The notes: generated by a model not told the origin, from the letters alone. Shown: positions 1-8,405, counted from the stretch's first letter. The stretch is 24,016 bases of DNA from Clostridia bacterium (GCA_022360735.1 JAKSCF010000274.1:1-24016), one strand, 5' to 3'. Translations and numbers: made by a program.

Positions 1-7
1 AAAAGGG

Positions 8-19
8 GTCAGGCCTGAC
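8..19. repeat. Perfect 12-bp palindrome at the left edge
   Basis: GTCAGGCCTGAC is a perfect inverted repeat in an otherwise AT-rich region, flanked by a GGGG run and followed by AATTGACAAA. The GC-rich palindrome contrasts with its surroundings. It may be the end of a small mobile element or of a REP-like sequence lying mostly outside the window, but nothing in the window proves that. Confidence 0.3.
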
Positions 20-103
20 AAATTGACAAACTAAAAATATAAGCAGTGTAATTAAACAAATAATGTTCTTCGTATAATTGAATAGAAATAAGTAACCAAA
101 TAA

Positions 104-143
104 AATAATTCCATTTGTATAAACAATTGGAATTATTTTTATT
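104..143. terminator. Bidirectional-looking intrinsic terminator
   Basis: AATAATTCCA (104-113) pairs perfectly with TGGAATTATT (128-137). A further TTGT/ACAA pairing inside leaves an ATAA loop, and a T-rich run follows on the + strand. The upstream A-rich flank would give a T-run on the - strand too. It probably ends transcription of a gene lying left of the window. The rest of 1-314 holds no convincing gene, and I could not pick out a clear promoter for the RND gene. Confidence 0.6.
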
Positions 144-314
144 GTCATAATTCCATGTCCAATGGTTTGAATTGAAGCAATAATGGGTAAATAACTGATA
201 TTATTTTAATTTTATTTGAAAAAATCTTTAATCATCATCATGTCTGGAGTTCTTTAACTTCTTAATATACTAATAAATTCTATAGGATATGTAATTTAGT
301 AAGGAGTGTAAAAT

Positions 315-3300
315 ATGAAATTAAAGAAAAGTATGGATATATCTGAATTAAATATGAAAAGAAATATAATGGGAAAAATTGCTAAGCTTTTCATCAATAA
401 ATCTCAAATGGCTTTGTTGCTTATTATTCTTATTGTGAGCAGTGGTTTTATTAGCATTTCCAATTTACCAAAGGAGTCTCTTCCCGAGATAATATTTCCC
501 AGAATAACCGTTCAAACTATTTATCCGGGAGCCAGCCCTGAAGACGTAGAGGATTTAGTAACTGACAAGTTAGAGTCAAAGCTCTCTGATTTGGAAGACT
601 TGGATGATATGGTATCCCAATCCAACTTTGGATATTCCTCTATAATATTAACCTTTGTAGAGGGTACTGATATGGATAAAAAGAAAATCGAGGTCGATAA
701 TAAGATTACTGAATTATCCTTTTCCGATGGCATACAAGAACCCGTTACCAGCATATTTAAAACCTCTGAAATTCCTCTTATGAATTTAAGCATTGCAGGA
801 GATTATAGCATTTTTGACCTTACCCAGTTATCAGAAGACATTAAGGAAGCATTGGAGCGTATTGAGGGCGTGGAGGAAGTCAACTTATATGGTGATTTAG
901 ATAGGGAAATACATGTGATTATCAATGAAACAAAGATGTTTCAATATGGTATAACTTCAACGGATATTCAAAATGCTGTCAGTTCATTAAACATTGGTAT
1001 TCCCGTTGGAGAGATAGATTTAAGTGGTATGAGATTTAATCTTAGAGTGAATGAAAAAATTGCTACGGTAGAGTCTATTGAAAATATTGTGATTCTAACA
1101 ACAAAAGGAGAAACCATTTTTGTTCGAGATGTGGCAGCTGTGCTTGATACCAGCGAACCCATCACTGAATATAATAGGACATATCTTAACCAAGATGAAA
1201 ATGAAGATATATTTCCATCGATTTTAGCAGAAGTAGTTAGAGAGAATGAAAGTGATGTTGTAGGAACCAGTAAAAGGGTTAAAGCATTTTTGGAAAGTCA
1301 GAGAGGGAGATTATACCCAGATGATATAGATATATATATTTCCAATGATACGGCAGAAGAAGTACAGAATGATTTGAATAATATCAGGGAAAGTGCTGTA
1401 TCCGGATTGATTGCTGTAATCATTGTATTATTCATATTTATAGGCTTTAAAGAATCGTTAATTGTTTCTGTTACAATACCACTTTCTTTGCTGGCTACTT
1501 TGGGCTTGCTTAGCAGTTTTGGTATAACCTTAAATACATTTACAGTTTTAGGGCTTATAGTAGCCCTTGGTCTATTGGTGGATAATTCTATTATCGTCAT
1601 GGAGAATATAGATCGGCTAAGTAAAAAGGGTCTAGAGGCAAAGGAGGCATCTTTAGCTGGGACAAATCAGATAGGATTTCCTATTTTAGCGTCTACATTA
1701 ACAACCTTGGCAGCCTTCTTTCCACTAGCTATTTTGCCGGGTATACTGGGTGACTTTGTAAAAACAATTCCAAGAACCATTATGATTGCTATTTCGGCTT
1801 CATTGCTGGTTTCAATTGCTATCACGCCAACGATTTACTCAAAATTTCTAAAGCATAAAAAGAGAAAAAAACAAATATGGGAAACTATTAACGAAAAGAA
1901 TAAAAGCATTTTTATCATTTTATTAATAGGTGCTCTCAGTTACTATGCCTTTTCCGGAAGTGGCGACTCTCCTTTATTAGCTGTTATTGCGGCTTTATTT
2001 TTCAGCTCAATAATGGCCTACAAAAAGTTGAGGCCTAAAGGGAAGAACCAAGAAGAAAGTAAAATGGTTAAGGTATATAAAAATATTATAGCAGGAATTA
2101 TTGAGAACGGAAAAAAGAAAGCTCTTATTATATTCATTGGAATCCTAGTTTTTACCAGCAGTTTAGGATTATTTGTGATTGGGGCAGTTAAGGTATCATT
2201 TTTTCCTGACAACGAGCCTGAAAGCATGACAATAACCATAGATACGCCAGGTGGAACCACTTTGGAAGAAACGGCTGAAATTGCAGAAAAAGTACAGAGC
2301 CTTCTTGTAAAATCTCCAGATATTAGTATTTTCAATACAACAATTGGTGGGAATGAAATTGATAAAGCAGTCATTAATGCTTCATTTGTAGATAAGGAAA
2401 AATTAAATAAGGATGGCTTTGATATGGTCAATGAAACCGAAAGCGCCATGAAAAAAATACCTGGAGCACAGATTATAGTAAGTGGTGTGGCTAGCGGCGG
2501 GCCAACAGGGAAACCAATCAATATAAAACTATTTGGTGAGGATTTAGAGGCTTCAAAGGAAGTGGCGGAGAAATATGGGGAAATCTTAGAGGATATAGAC
2601 GGCGTATATAACATCGACATATCTGCAAAGGATGGTGTACCTCAATTATATATTAATATTAAAGAAAAAAAAGCCCAAACTTTAGGCCTGACAGCGACTC
2701 ATATAGCTTTACAACTACGTGGCAAGGTAGATGGCATAACAGCCGCAACCATAAAGGACGGTCGTGAAGAAATCGATGTGATAATAAAAATAGATGAAAT
2801 GAGTCTTAAAGACATCAGTCAGATTGAAAGGCTTTATATCAATACACCTTCCGGAGAACTAATTCCTCTTAGAAGTGTAGCAGTATTAGAAGAATTAAGA
2901 GGTGTATCAAGCATTAAACATGAAGACAGAAAACGTGTCATTGAAATTGAAGCCGATTTAAGAAAAGGGTTTAATATCAATGATGTGATGAATACCTTCG
3001 ATGCAAAATCTGCTGCCTATGTTTTACCGGAAGATATTCAAGTTGCTTACGGCGGTGATGTGGAAGGGATACAAGAGAATTTTGCAAATTTAATACAGAG
3101 TATGATATTAGCAGTATTTCTAGTATTTATAATCTTAACCATACAGTTTAGTTCAATCGTGCAACCTTTTGTTATCTTATCTACAGTACCAATGGCACTT
3201 ATAGGTGTTATATGGGGGTTGGCCTTAACCAATAATGATTTTGGATTTTATTCCTTTATGGGATTAGTAGCTTTAGTAGGTATTGCAGTAAACAACGCGA

Positions 3301-3590
3301 TCATTTTAATCGACTATATGAATTATTTAAGGAAGGAAGGGAAAGACCTAATCTCTGCGATTAAGGAAGCAGGTGCTGTAAGGTTTAATCCCGTATTGGC
3401 TACAACCATGACAACTGTTAGTGGTGTATTACCACTTGCATTTAAGGAACGATACTATGCTCAGTTTAGCTTTGCATTAATCTTTGGACTTTTGGTAACC
3501 ACAATATTAACATTAATATTTATTCCTGTTACCTACTCTATTATTGAGGGTTATAAGTTAAAAAGAGTTAAAAATAAAATGTCAATTTAG
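315..3590 (+). CDS. RND-family efflux transporter (HAE/AcrB-like)
   Basis: This 1091-residue protein is a proton-driven resistance-nodulation-division exporter of the cytoplasmic membrane. It starts at ATG with AAGGAG at 301-306. A cytosolic N-terminal tail of about 35 residues precedes TM1 (IILIVSSGF), followed by the family landmark FPRITVQTIYPGASPEDVE of the porter domain. The TM4 region carries GLIVALGLLVDNSIIVMEN, whose Asp belongs to the proton-relay segment, and the second half repeats the fold (VKVSFFPDNEPE; GLVALVGIAVNNAIILIDY). Between TM6 and TM7 (about residues 513-583) there are two extra hydrophobic stretches (from residue 532, and about 556-573) not expected in the usual 12-TM layout. 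The adaptor gene follows 12-21 bases downstream, so the two form an operon. The substrate cannot be told. No outer-membrane partner is present, as expected for a Gram-positive cell. Confidence 0.95.
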   Translation: MKLKKSMDISELNMKRNIMGKIAKLFINKSQMALLLIILIVSSGFISISNLPKESLPEIIFPRITVQTIYPGASPEDVEDLVTDKLESKLSDLEDLDDMVSQSNFGYSSIILTFVEGTDMDKKKIEVDNKITELSFSDGIQEPVTSIFKTSEIPLMNLSIAGDYSIFDLTQLSEDIKEALERIEGVEEVNLYGDLDREIHVIINETKMFQYGITSTDIQNAVSSLNIGIPVGEIDLSGMRFNLRVNEKIATVESIENIVILTTKGETIFVRDVAAVLDTSEPITEYNRTYLNQDENEDIFPSILAEVVRENESDVVGTSKRVKAFLESQRGRLYPDDIDIYISNDTAEEVQNDLNNIRESAVSGLIAVIIVLFIFIGFKESLIVSVTIPLSLLATLGLLSSFGITLNTFTVLGLIVALGLLVDNSIIVMENIDRLSKKGLEAKEASLAGTNQIGFPILASTLTTLAAFFPLAILPGILGDFVKTIPRTIMIAISASLLVSIAITPTIYSKFLKHKKRKKQIWETINEKNKSIFIILLIGALSYYAFSGSGDSPLLAVIAALFFSSIMAYKKLRPKGKNQEESKMVKVYKNIIAGIIENGKKKALIIFIGILVFTSSLGLFVIGAVKVSFFPDNEPESMTITIDTPGGTTLEETAEIAEKVQSLLVKSPDISIFNTTIGGNEIDKAVINASFVDKEKLNKDGFDMVNETESAMKKIPGAQIIVSGVASGGPTGKPINIKLFGEDLEASKEVAEKYGEILEDIDGVYNIDISAKDGVPQLYINIKEKKAQTLGLTATHIALQLRGKVDGITAATIKDGREEIDVIIKIDEMSLKDISQIERLYINTPSGELIPLRSVAVLEELRGVSSIKHEDRKRVIEIEADLRKGFNINDVMNTFDAKSAAYVLPEDIQVAYGGDVEGIQENFANLIQSMILAVFLVFIILTIQFSSIVQPFVILSTVPMALIGVIWGLALTNNDFGFYSFMGLVALVGIAVNNAIILIDYMNYLRKEGKDLISAIKEAGAVRFNPVLATTMTTVSGVLPLAFKERYYAQFSFALIFGLLVTTILTLIFIPVTYSIIEGYKLKRVKNKMSI

Positions 3591-3611
3591 ATAATAAAGG
3601 GAGTGAAAAAG

Positions 3612-4703
3612 ATGAGAAAGCTATTGGTTTTTATTTTAATAAATGCTATGATTATAGTCGGGTGCGGTACCCAAGAGAATAATAGATTAGCTGAAGACAT
3701 AAATGAGGGAATACCTGTATCTTCAAGGGAAGTGAAGATATCACCCGTATTGGAGAAGATTTTAACCCTTGGAGAAATACAAGCCGCAACCTCTATAAGT
3801 GTCATGACCGGCGGCAGGGGTGATGTAAAAGAAGTTTATGTTAGACCTGGAGATACCGTTAGTAAAGGAGCAGTGCTTTTAAAACTGGATAGTGATGCTC
3901 TAAGGAGCAGCTTTAATGCACAAGAAAGCCAGCTCAGAACACAGCGTGATAATTTAAAAATTCAATACAATGACCTTGAAAGAACATTTAGACAAAAGGA
4001 AATTCTCTTTAATGAGGGAGGGATTTCTAAGACAGAGTATGATAATTTATCCTCTGAACTGGAAAGGGCAAAAAAGAAATATGATGATTCGGTTGCCAAT
4101 TATAATAATCAAGTAAAAATATTAAGTGAAGACATAGCAGATCGAAGTATAACAAGCCCCATATCCGGTAAAGTTGCAGCCGTATATGTTGAAAAAAATG
4201 AATCCGTTGAAAATGAAATTGCTGTAGAAATTATTGATGATAATGCTATGATAGCTCAAACAATGGTAACTGCAGATCAGGTGGAACAATTAAAAATTAA
4301 TGATAAGACATATATATATCCTGATGGAGATTATAGTTACCCTATTGAAGGAAGAATTACAGTCCTCAATGAAATAGCAGAGAAAAGTACAGGTTTATAC
4401 GAAGTGGAAATCGCTATAGGAGATACAGACTTTGCGCTGCGTTCCGGAGAATATGCTGAGATAGAATTTATTATGGATGAGCGTCAAGTACCCATAATAC
4501 CTAAAAAGGCTGTAAAACGAGTAGGCCAAGATAACTTTGTATTTGTTATTCGTGATAAAATTGTATCGGAACGAAAAGTGGTTGTCGGGATCACCCAGGG
4601 TGAAAACATAGAAGTCATTAGCGGACTATCATCAGGAGAAGTTATTGTTGATCGTGGAAGAGCATTTGTTAAAGATGGAGATGTCGTCAATGTAATAGAA
4701 TAG
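3612..4703 (+). CDS. RND efflux periplasmic-adaptor-type lipoprotein (MFP/HlyD-like)
   Basis: Membrane-fusion subunit of the exporter encoded just upstream. The preferred start is ATG 3612, since AAAGGGAG (3596-3603) is well spaced from it. An in-frame GTG at 3603 sits on top of that site and is less likely. From 3612 the product begins MRKLLVFILINAMIIVGCG, a lipoprotein signal peptide with an IVGC lipobox, so it is probably anchored to the outer face of the membrane. Next come a barrel-sandwich half (GDVKEVYVRPGDTVSKGAVLLKL), a coiled-coil hairpin rich in Gln, Glu and Lys, the second lipoyl half (SPISGKVAAVYVEKNESVE), a beta-barrel and a membrane-proximal domain (GLSSGEVIVDRG). No terminator is evident after it. 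Confidence 0.93.
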   Translation: MRKLLVFILINAMIIVGCGTQENNRLAEDINEGIPVSSREVKISPVLEKILTLGEIQAATSISVMTGGRGDVKEVYVRPGDTVSKGAVLLKLDSDALRSSFNAQESQLRTQRDNLKIQYNDLERTFRQKEILFNEGGISKTEYDNLSSELERAKKKYDDSVANYNNQVKILSEDIADRSITSPISGKVAAVYVEKNESVENEIAVEIIDDNAMIAQTMVTADQVEQLKINDKTYIYPDGDYSYPIEGRITVLNEIAEKSTGLYEVEIAIGDTDFALRSGEYAEIEFIMDERQVPIIPKKAVKRVGQDNFVFVIRDKIVSERKVVVGITQGENIEVISGLSSGEVIVDRGRAFVKDGDVVNVIE

Positions 4704-4749
4704 AAAAAGAAAATCTTGTTTATTTAATTTCAGAATAATCAATTAAATA

Positions 4750-4779
4750 TTGACATATAATAAGTAATTCTGATATAAT
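4750..4779 (+). promoter_or_regulatory. Sigma-A promoter with extended -10, driving the eut operon
   Basis: TTGACA (4750-4755) is a perfect -35, and TATAAT (4774-4779) a perfect -10, separated by 18 bases. TG at 4771-4772 gives an extended -10 (TGaTATAAT). The expected start site, near 4786, lies about a dozen bases before the first ANTAR hairpin, so the transcript would begin just in time to carry the whole regulatory leader. Confidence 0.85.
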
Positions 4780-4798
4780 CGAAAAAACAAGTAAATAT

Positions 4799-4836
4799 TC
4801 AAATGCAAAGGCGTATTTGATTGAGCGATGAAGCTT
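4799..4836 (+). promoter_or_regulatory. ANTAR (EutV) dual-hairpin antitermination element 1
   Basis: P1 pairs TCAAATGC (4799-4806) with GTATTTGA (4813-4820), 8 bp with one G-U, around hexaloop AAAGGC. After a two-base linker, P2 pairs GAGC (4823-4826) with GCTT (4833-4836) around hexaloop GATGAA. Both loops have G at position 4, the ANTAR hallmark. P1 also has A at position 1, while P2 has G there. P2 shares bases 4831-4836 with the downstream terminator, so EutV binding and terminator folding would be mutually exclusive. That is the known mechanism for EutV of Enterococcus and relatives. It should govern the eutJ-to-eutW transcript. Confidence 0.85.
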
Positions 4837-4882
4837 TTATGTACTGTCTATAATAATAGGCAGCTACATGAGAGCTTTTTTT
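4831..4882 (+). terminator. Leader attenuator terminator 1 (upstream of eutJ)
   Basis: AAGCTTTTATGTA (from 4831) pairs with TACATGAGAGCTT, then across a one-base bulge CTGTCTA pairs with TAGGCAG, leaving loop TAATAA. Seven T residues (4876-4882) follow. This is a canonical intrinsic terminator whose 5' arm overlaps ANTAR hairpin P2. The remaining 4883-5042 is an AT-rich leader with no other structure I could support, apart from the GGGGGAG ribosome binding site just before eutJ. Confidence 0.88.
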
Positions 4883-5042
4883 GTTATTTAGGAAAGTGCA
4901 CTAATGTATGAATGAAAACGACAAAGTTGTATTTAGAAGTAAAGATGCACCAACTATATTCTTAAGATGTATGGCATAACCGTAAAAAAAATAATATGAA
5001 TACATTTTTATCTTTTTTAGAAATTATATTTGGGGGAGAAGA

Positions 5043-5948
5043 ATGGATATATTTAAGAGCGTAGATAAACTAATAGCGGATTTTGAACACGTTATTGAAA
5101 ATCCGATTATTCCTCAAAACAAGAATAAGTTGCTCGTCGGAGTAGATCTTGGGACGGCTTATATTGTAATCACCGTATTGGATGAACACAAAATGCCCAT
5201 AGCCGGCGCATATAAATTCGCCCAAGTAGTTAAAGATGGTATAGTTGTAGACTATTTGGGTGCCTTGGATATCGTAAAGCAATTAAAAAGGGAAATTGAA
5301 AACAAGTTGGAGTGCGATTTGGTTAGGGCTGCTGTAGCCATTCCCCCGGGAACGACGCCCAACGATACAAGGTTTATTAAAAATGTAGCCCAGGATGCCG
5401 GATTTGAAGTTACTAATGTGGTGGATGAGCCGACGGCTGCAAACGCAGTTTTGGGAGTAAAAAATGGGGTTGTTGTCGATATTGGCGGAGGCACCACAGG
5501 GCTGACGATTATGCAGGATGGAAAAATCATTCGTGTAGCGGATGAGCCAACCGGTGGGACGCAATGTACTCTGGTGGTTGCAGGGACCTATAAGATATCT
5601 TTTGAAGAAGCCGAGAAGGTAAAAAAAGATCCTCAAAAACAAAAAGAAATTGCAAATCTATTAAAACCGGTAGCTCAAAAAATTGCGAAAATTATAGAAA
5701 AGTACCTTCCAAAAGAAAGCGTTGAAGAAATATATTTGGTAGGAGGTACCAGCTGTATTCAGGGCATTGAGAAAGTGATTGAAGATGAATTGAAGGTGAA
5801 AACTGTCAAACCTAAGAATCCCATTTTTGTAACGCCTGTCGGAATTGCGATGCATTGTATCCCAACGGGCAGCAACGATGAAACAGACGGAAAGCCGGAG
5901 ACATCTCAAGTCAATAGGAAAGGGGTTGAGGATAGTAATGGATATTGA
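5043..5948 (+). CDS. eutJ: EutJ, ethanolamine-utilization ASKHA/Hsp70-like protein
   Basis: This 301-residue member of the actin/Hsp70-like ATPase fold shows phosphate-1 motif VGVDLGTA (residues 32-39), VDEPTAAN in the middle and phosphate-2 motif VVDIGGGTTG. EutJ is generally described as a chaperone-like component of eut microcompartments, but its exact job is unsettled. The N-terminus (MDIFKSVDKLIADFEHVI) precedes the ATPase core as a helical lead-in. The C-terminus carries about 25 polar residues beyond the core, longer than the enteric protein of roughly 280 residues. GGGGGAG at 5033-5039 supports the ATG start. It is the first gene after the attenuator, and its last 11 bases overlap the next gene. 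Confidence 0.92.
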   Translation: MDIFKSVDKLIADFEHVIENPIIPQNKNKLLVGVDLGTAYIVITVLDEHKMPIAGAYKFAQVVKDGIVVDYLGALDIVKQLKREIENKLECDLVRAAVAIPPGTTPNDTRFIKNVAQDAGFEVTNVVDEPTAANAVLGVKNGVVVDIGGGTTGLTIMQDGKIIRVADEPTGGTQCTLVVAGTYKISFEEAEKVKKDPQKQKEIANLLKPVAQKIAKIIEKYLPKESVEEIYLVGGTSCIQGIEKVIEDELKVKTVKPKNPIFVTPVGIAMHCIPTGSNDETDGKPETSQVNRKGVEDSNGY

Positions 5949-6243
5949 ATTCATAAAATCTCCATCTGACGGAGTTATAAAAATGCTGCAAAGCAGATCT
6001 TTTTCAAAAGACTCCCTCGACGGTCAAGCCTTTGACGCCATCGGTCTGATCCAAGGTAAGCTGAGCCAAATGATAAAGGCAGCTGATATTGCTGAAAAAT
6101 CAGCAGATGTGAAAGCGATAGAAATAAAGGGGATTTGTCCCCAGCATTTCACGATGATTGCTTTATTTGGGGACACCGCTTCAGTTAATGAGGCTTTGGA
6201 TCACATTTCTCAAGAGTTGGGCGAAAGGAGAAGAAACAAATGA
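5938..6243 (+). CDS. Divergent BMC-domain shell-type protein, possibly circularly permuted
   Basis: The start is ATG 5938, inside the end of eutJ, with GAGGA at 5928-5932. The 101-residue product has a BMC core from about residue 32: AIGLIQGKLSQMIKAADIAE, then KSADVKAIEIKG and MIALFGDTASVNEALDHI. AADIAEKSADV closely resembles [11 protein letters not shown] of EutS in this window. It ends straight after the second helix with a basic tail (GERRRNK) and lacks the final strands (VHVIPRP) of canonical BMC-H proteins. About 31 unrecognized residues precede the core. That layout fits a EutS/PduU-type permuted subunit or a degenerate one. I cannot assign a standard eut letter. The stop overlaps the eutN start (ATGA). 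Confidence 0.75.
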   Translation: MDIEFIKSPSDGVIKMLQSRSFSKDSLDGQAFDAIGLIQGKLSQMIKAADIAEKSADVKAIEIKGICPQHFTMIALFGDTASVNEALDHISQELGERRRNK

Positions 6244-6527
6244 TGATAGGAAAAGTGGTTGACAATATTTGGTGCACAAGAAAAGACGAAGGGCTAACAG
6301 GTATGAAGCTTATGAAAATGCGGCTACTGGATAAAGAACAGGAAAAGGATGGGGAAGGGCGTATTATTGTTGCAATTGATTTAATAGGAGCAGGTATCGG
6401 TGAAAAAGTGCTGGTGACACAGGGAAGCTCGGCAAGGAGATTTGACGGCCTAGAGAATGCTCCTATCGACACCATTGTTGTAGGTATTATTGATTCTGAA
6501 TCTAACGTAGGAGCTGTATATGAGTAA
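6240..6527 (+). CDS. eutN: EutN, pentameric microcompartment vertex protein (BMC-P)
   Basis: This 95-residue EutN/CcmL-family protein begins MMIGKVVDNIWCTRKDEGL and has the diagnostic GRIIVAIDLIGAGIGEKVL followed by GSSARR. It ends with the typical hydrophobic strand (DTIVVGIIDS). BMC-P proteins form pentamers that cap the twelve vertices of the shell. AAAGGAG (6224-6230) sits nine bases before ATG 6240; a second ATG follows immediately. Both ends overlap neighbours (ATGA with the gene before, eight bases with the gene after), which implies translational coupling. It is the only vertex gene in the window. Confidence 0.95.
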   Translation: MMIGKVVDNIWCTRKDEGLTGMKLMKMRLLDKEQEKDGEGRIIVAIDLIGAGIGEKVLVTQGSSARRFDGLENAPIDTIVVGIIDSESNVGAVYE

Positions 6528-7845
6528 TAATTTTATTGATATGATTAGAGACGCCGGTGTGGTAGGGGCCGGTGGTGCGGGATTTCCTACCCATGTTAAA
6601 TTATCCTCAAAAGCTGAATATATAATCATCAATGCGGCAGAATGCGAGCCTTTAATCAGAGTGGATCAACAGTTATTGTTGCATTTTACAAAAGACTTCT
6701 TTGAAGGACTGAAAAAAATCATTGAAGAGACACAGTCTTCCAAAGCTTTTATTGCAATCAAGGCAAAACACAAAGAAGTGATCAATCGGTTAAATGAACT
6801 ATTGCCGAAATACCCCTCTGTTGAAGTTTATCTTCTTCCGGATTTTTATCCTGCGGGTGATGAGCAGATCTTGGTGCAGGAGGTAATAAAAAGAGTGGTG
6901 CCCCGCGGGGGAATTCCTCTTAACGTGGACTGTATCGTGTGCAATGTGGAAACGGTGATTAATGTATTCCGCGCATTGCAGGGAAAAGCGGTTACTTCCA
7001 CTTTCGTAACTGTAACCGGCGAAGTAGAGAGACCGGCTACCTATGAGTTTTCTTTGGGAGTGAGTTATAGAGAAGCACTAGAGCAATGCGGGGTAAAAAA
7101 TTTGGACAATAAATTCGGAATATTAAATGGACCGATGATGGGCAAATTGATCTCTGATTTTGATATACCTGTTACAAAAACAACAAAGGCAATTATATTA
7201 TTGGATCGAGAACATCTGCTGTTCCGTGAAAAGGCAAAAAGTATAGAGCAGGTGCTGAAACAATCAAGAACAGCCTGTATTCAGTGTCAAAAGTGTACGG
7301 ACTTATGTCCAAGGGATTTGCTTGGCCATGATGTTAAACCTCACAAAGTAATGAGAATTGTGAATTACGGTTTGTCTGATTTTTTGGGAATGAAAACGGC
7401 CCTGGGCTGTTCGGAGTGCGGCGCATGCGAATTATATGCCTGTCCCAACGGATTGTCTCCGAGGCATATCAATATCATGATAAAGCAAGAACTCAGAGGA
7501 AAGGGCGTGAAGAATGAGCATACCGGAAAGGCATTCACTGCTTCCTGCATGATGGAATATCGTAAAATACCTGTAAAAAGGCTGGTGGCACGACTTGGGT
7601 TGAAAAAATATGATGTAGATGCTCCTTTTACGAGGTATGAAGAGAACTTAAAAAAAGCAGTCATACTCCTGAATCAGCATCAAGGAGCTCCTGTGGTCAG
7701 TGTTGTGGAAAAAGGTATGAATGTAGAAAAAGGGCAGCTGATTGCCAAGATAGATGGTGAGAAGCTAGGTGCCAATATTCATGCAAGTATCGCCGGGGTA
7801 ATTACAGATATTTCAGATGCTTCGATTACTATCGAAGCGAGGTAA
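6520..7845 (+). CDS. PduS/RnfC-like iron-sulfur flavoprotein (cobalamin reductase type)
   Basis: This 441-residue protein of the PduS/RnfC type has an N-terminal glycine-rich nucleotide/flavin segment GAGGAGFP (residues 16-23), an SLBB-like middle, and two [4Fe-4S] cysteine sets: C253, C256, C259, C263 followed by Pro, and C297, C300, C303, C308. The C-terminal 50 residues look like a barrel-sandwich fold (GMNVEKGQLIAKIDGEKLGA). PduS reduces cob(III)alamin in propanediol microcompartments; here the likely role is to reduce cobalamin for EutT or to pass electrons through the shell to the adjacent PduT-like protein. The start overlaps eutN by eight bases, with GGAG at 6510-6513. RnfC itself is less likely given the BMC context. 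Confidence 0.9.
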   Translation: MSNNFIDMIRDAGVVGAGGAGFPTHVKLSSKAEYIIINAAECEPLIRVDQQLLLHFTKDFFEGLKKIIEETQSSKAFIAIKAKHKEVINRLNELLPKYPSVEVYLLPDFYPAGDEQILVQEVIKRVVPRGGIPLNVDCIVCNVETVINVFRALQGKAVTSTFVTVTGEVERPATYEFSLGVSYREALEQCGVKNLDNKFGILNGPMMGKLISDFDIPVTKTTKAIILLDREHLLFREKAKSIEQVLKQSRTACIQCQKCTDLCPRDLLGHDVKPHKVMRIVNYGLSDFLGMKTALGCSECGACELYACPNGLSPRHINIMIKQELRGKGVKNEHTGKAFTASCMMEYRKIPVKRLVARLGLKKYDVDAPFTRYEENLKKAVILLNQHQGAPVVSVVEKGMNVEKGQLIAKIDGEKLGANIHASIAGVITDISDASITIEAR

Positions 7846-7856
7846 CGGAGGTAAAT

Positions 7857-8405
7857 ATGTTAAAAGCGATAGGTTTTATAGAACTGAACAGCATTGCAAA
7901 AGGGATAGAGGTTGCGGATCAAATGCTGAAAACGGCAAATGTTGAACTTTCCTTTTCTACTGCAACCTGTCCCGGTAAATACATTACACTCATACATGGT
8001 GATGTTGCATCGGTAGAAAATTCTGTTAAAGCTGCAATAGAATTGGGCGGCGAATTTATCATTGACGATCTGATTATTCCCAATGTTGATGACCAGATTT
8101 TTCCTGCCGTAACGGGAACAACACAGATTGACAAAATTCAAGCAATCGGCGTTATAGAAAGCCTGGAAATGGCTTCATTGATTGTAGCGGCAGACACCTG
8201 TGTGAAAGCATCCGATGTTAAGCTATTAGAATTAAGATTAGGATCGGGAATCGGAGGAAAATCTTATGTCATTATGACCGGAGATGTTGGCTCTGTCAAC
8301 GCATCGGTTGAAGCCGGCGTCGCAATGATGAAAGAAACCGGAAATGTGGTTTACTATACCGTGATTCCGTCCCCTCATGAAAACTTTAAAATGTCTCTTT
8401 TATAA
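7857..8405 (+). CDS. PduT-like trimeric shell protein (tandem BMC, predicted Fe-S pore)
   Basis: The 182 residues contain two BMC domains in tandem: AIGFIELNSIAKGIEVADQM with HGDVASVENSVKAA, then AIGVIESLEMASLIVAADTC with MTGDVGSVNASVEAG. It should form a trimeric pseudohexamer. The first domain has TCPGKY with Cys at residue 38. In PduT proteins three such cysteines around the threefold axis bind a [4Fe-4S] cluster in the pore, so the same is expected here. The neighbouring PduS-like gene strengthens this reading, since PduS and PduT are thought to work as a pair. CGGAGG at 7846-7851 supports ATG 7857. It is distinct from EutL, encoded further on. Confidence 0.93.
   Translation: MLKAIGFIELNSIAKGIEVADQMLKTANVELSFSTATCPGKYITLIHGDVASVENSVKAAIELGGEFIIDDLIIPNVDDQIFPAVTGTTQIDKIQAIGVIESLEMASLIVAADTCVKASDVKLLELRLGSGIGGKSYVIMTGDVGSVNASVEAGVAMMKETGNVVYYTVIPSPHENFKMSLL

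Noticed and set aside
2018..2620. 200-codon open frame on the - strand inside the RND gene
   Set aside because: It is antisense to a well-supported transporter gene and its product is low-complexity Ser/Ile/Pro-rich with no motif, as expected for a shadow of the coding strand.
4780..5042. Possible cobalamin riboswitch in the first eut leader
   Set aside because: B12 riboswitches occur in some Firmicutes eut loci, but I see no B12-box-like core here; the leader is explained by the ANTAR hairpins and terminator. The same holds for the eutA-eutB gap.
5845..5937. Longer start for the divergent BMC gene within eutJ
   Set aside because: The frame is open from 5845, but that would overlap eutJ by over 100 bases; ATG 5938 has a suitable GAGGA and gives a BMC-like length.
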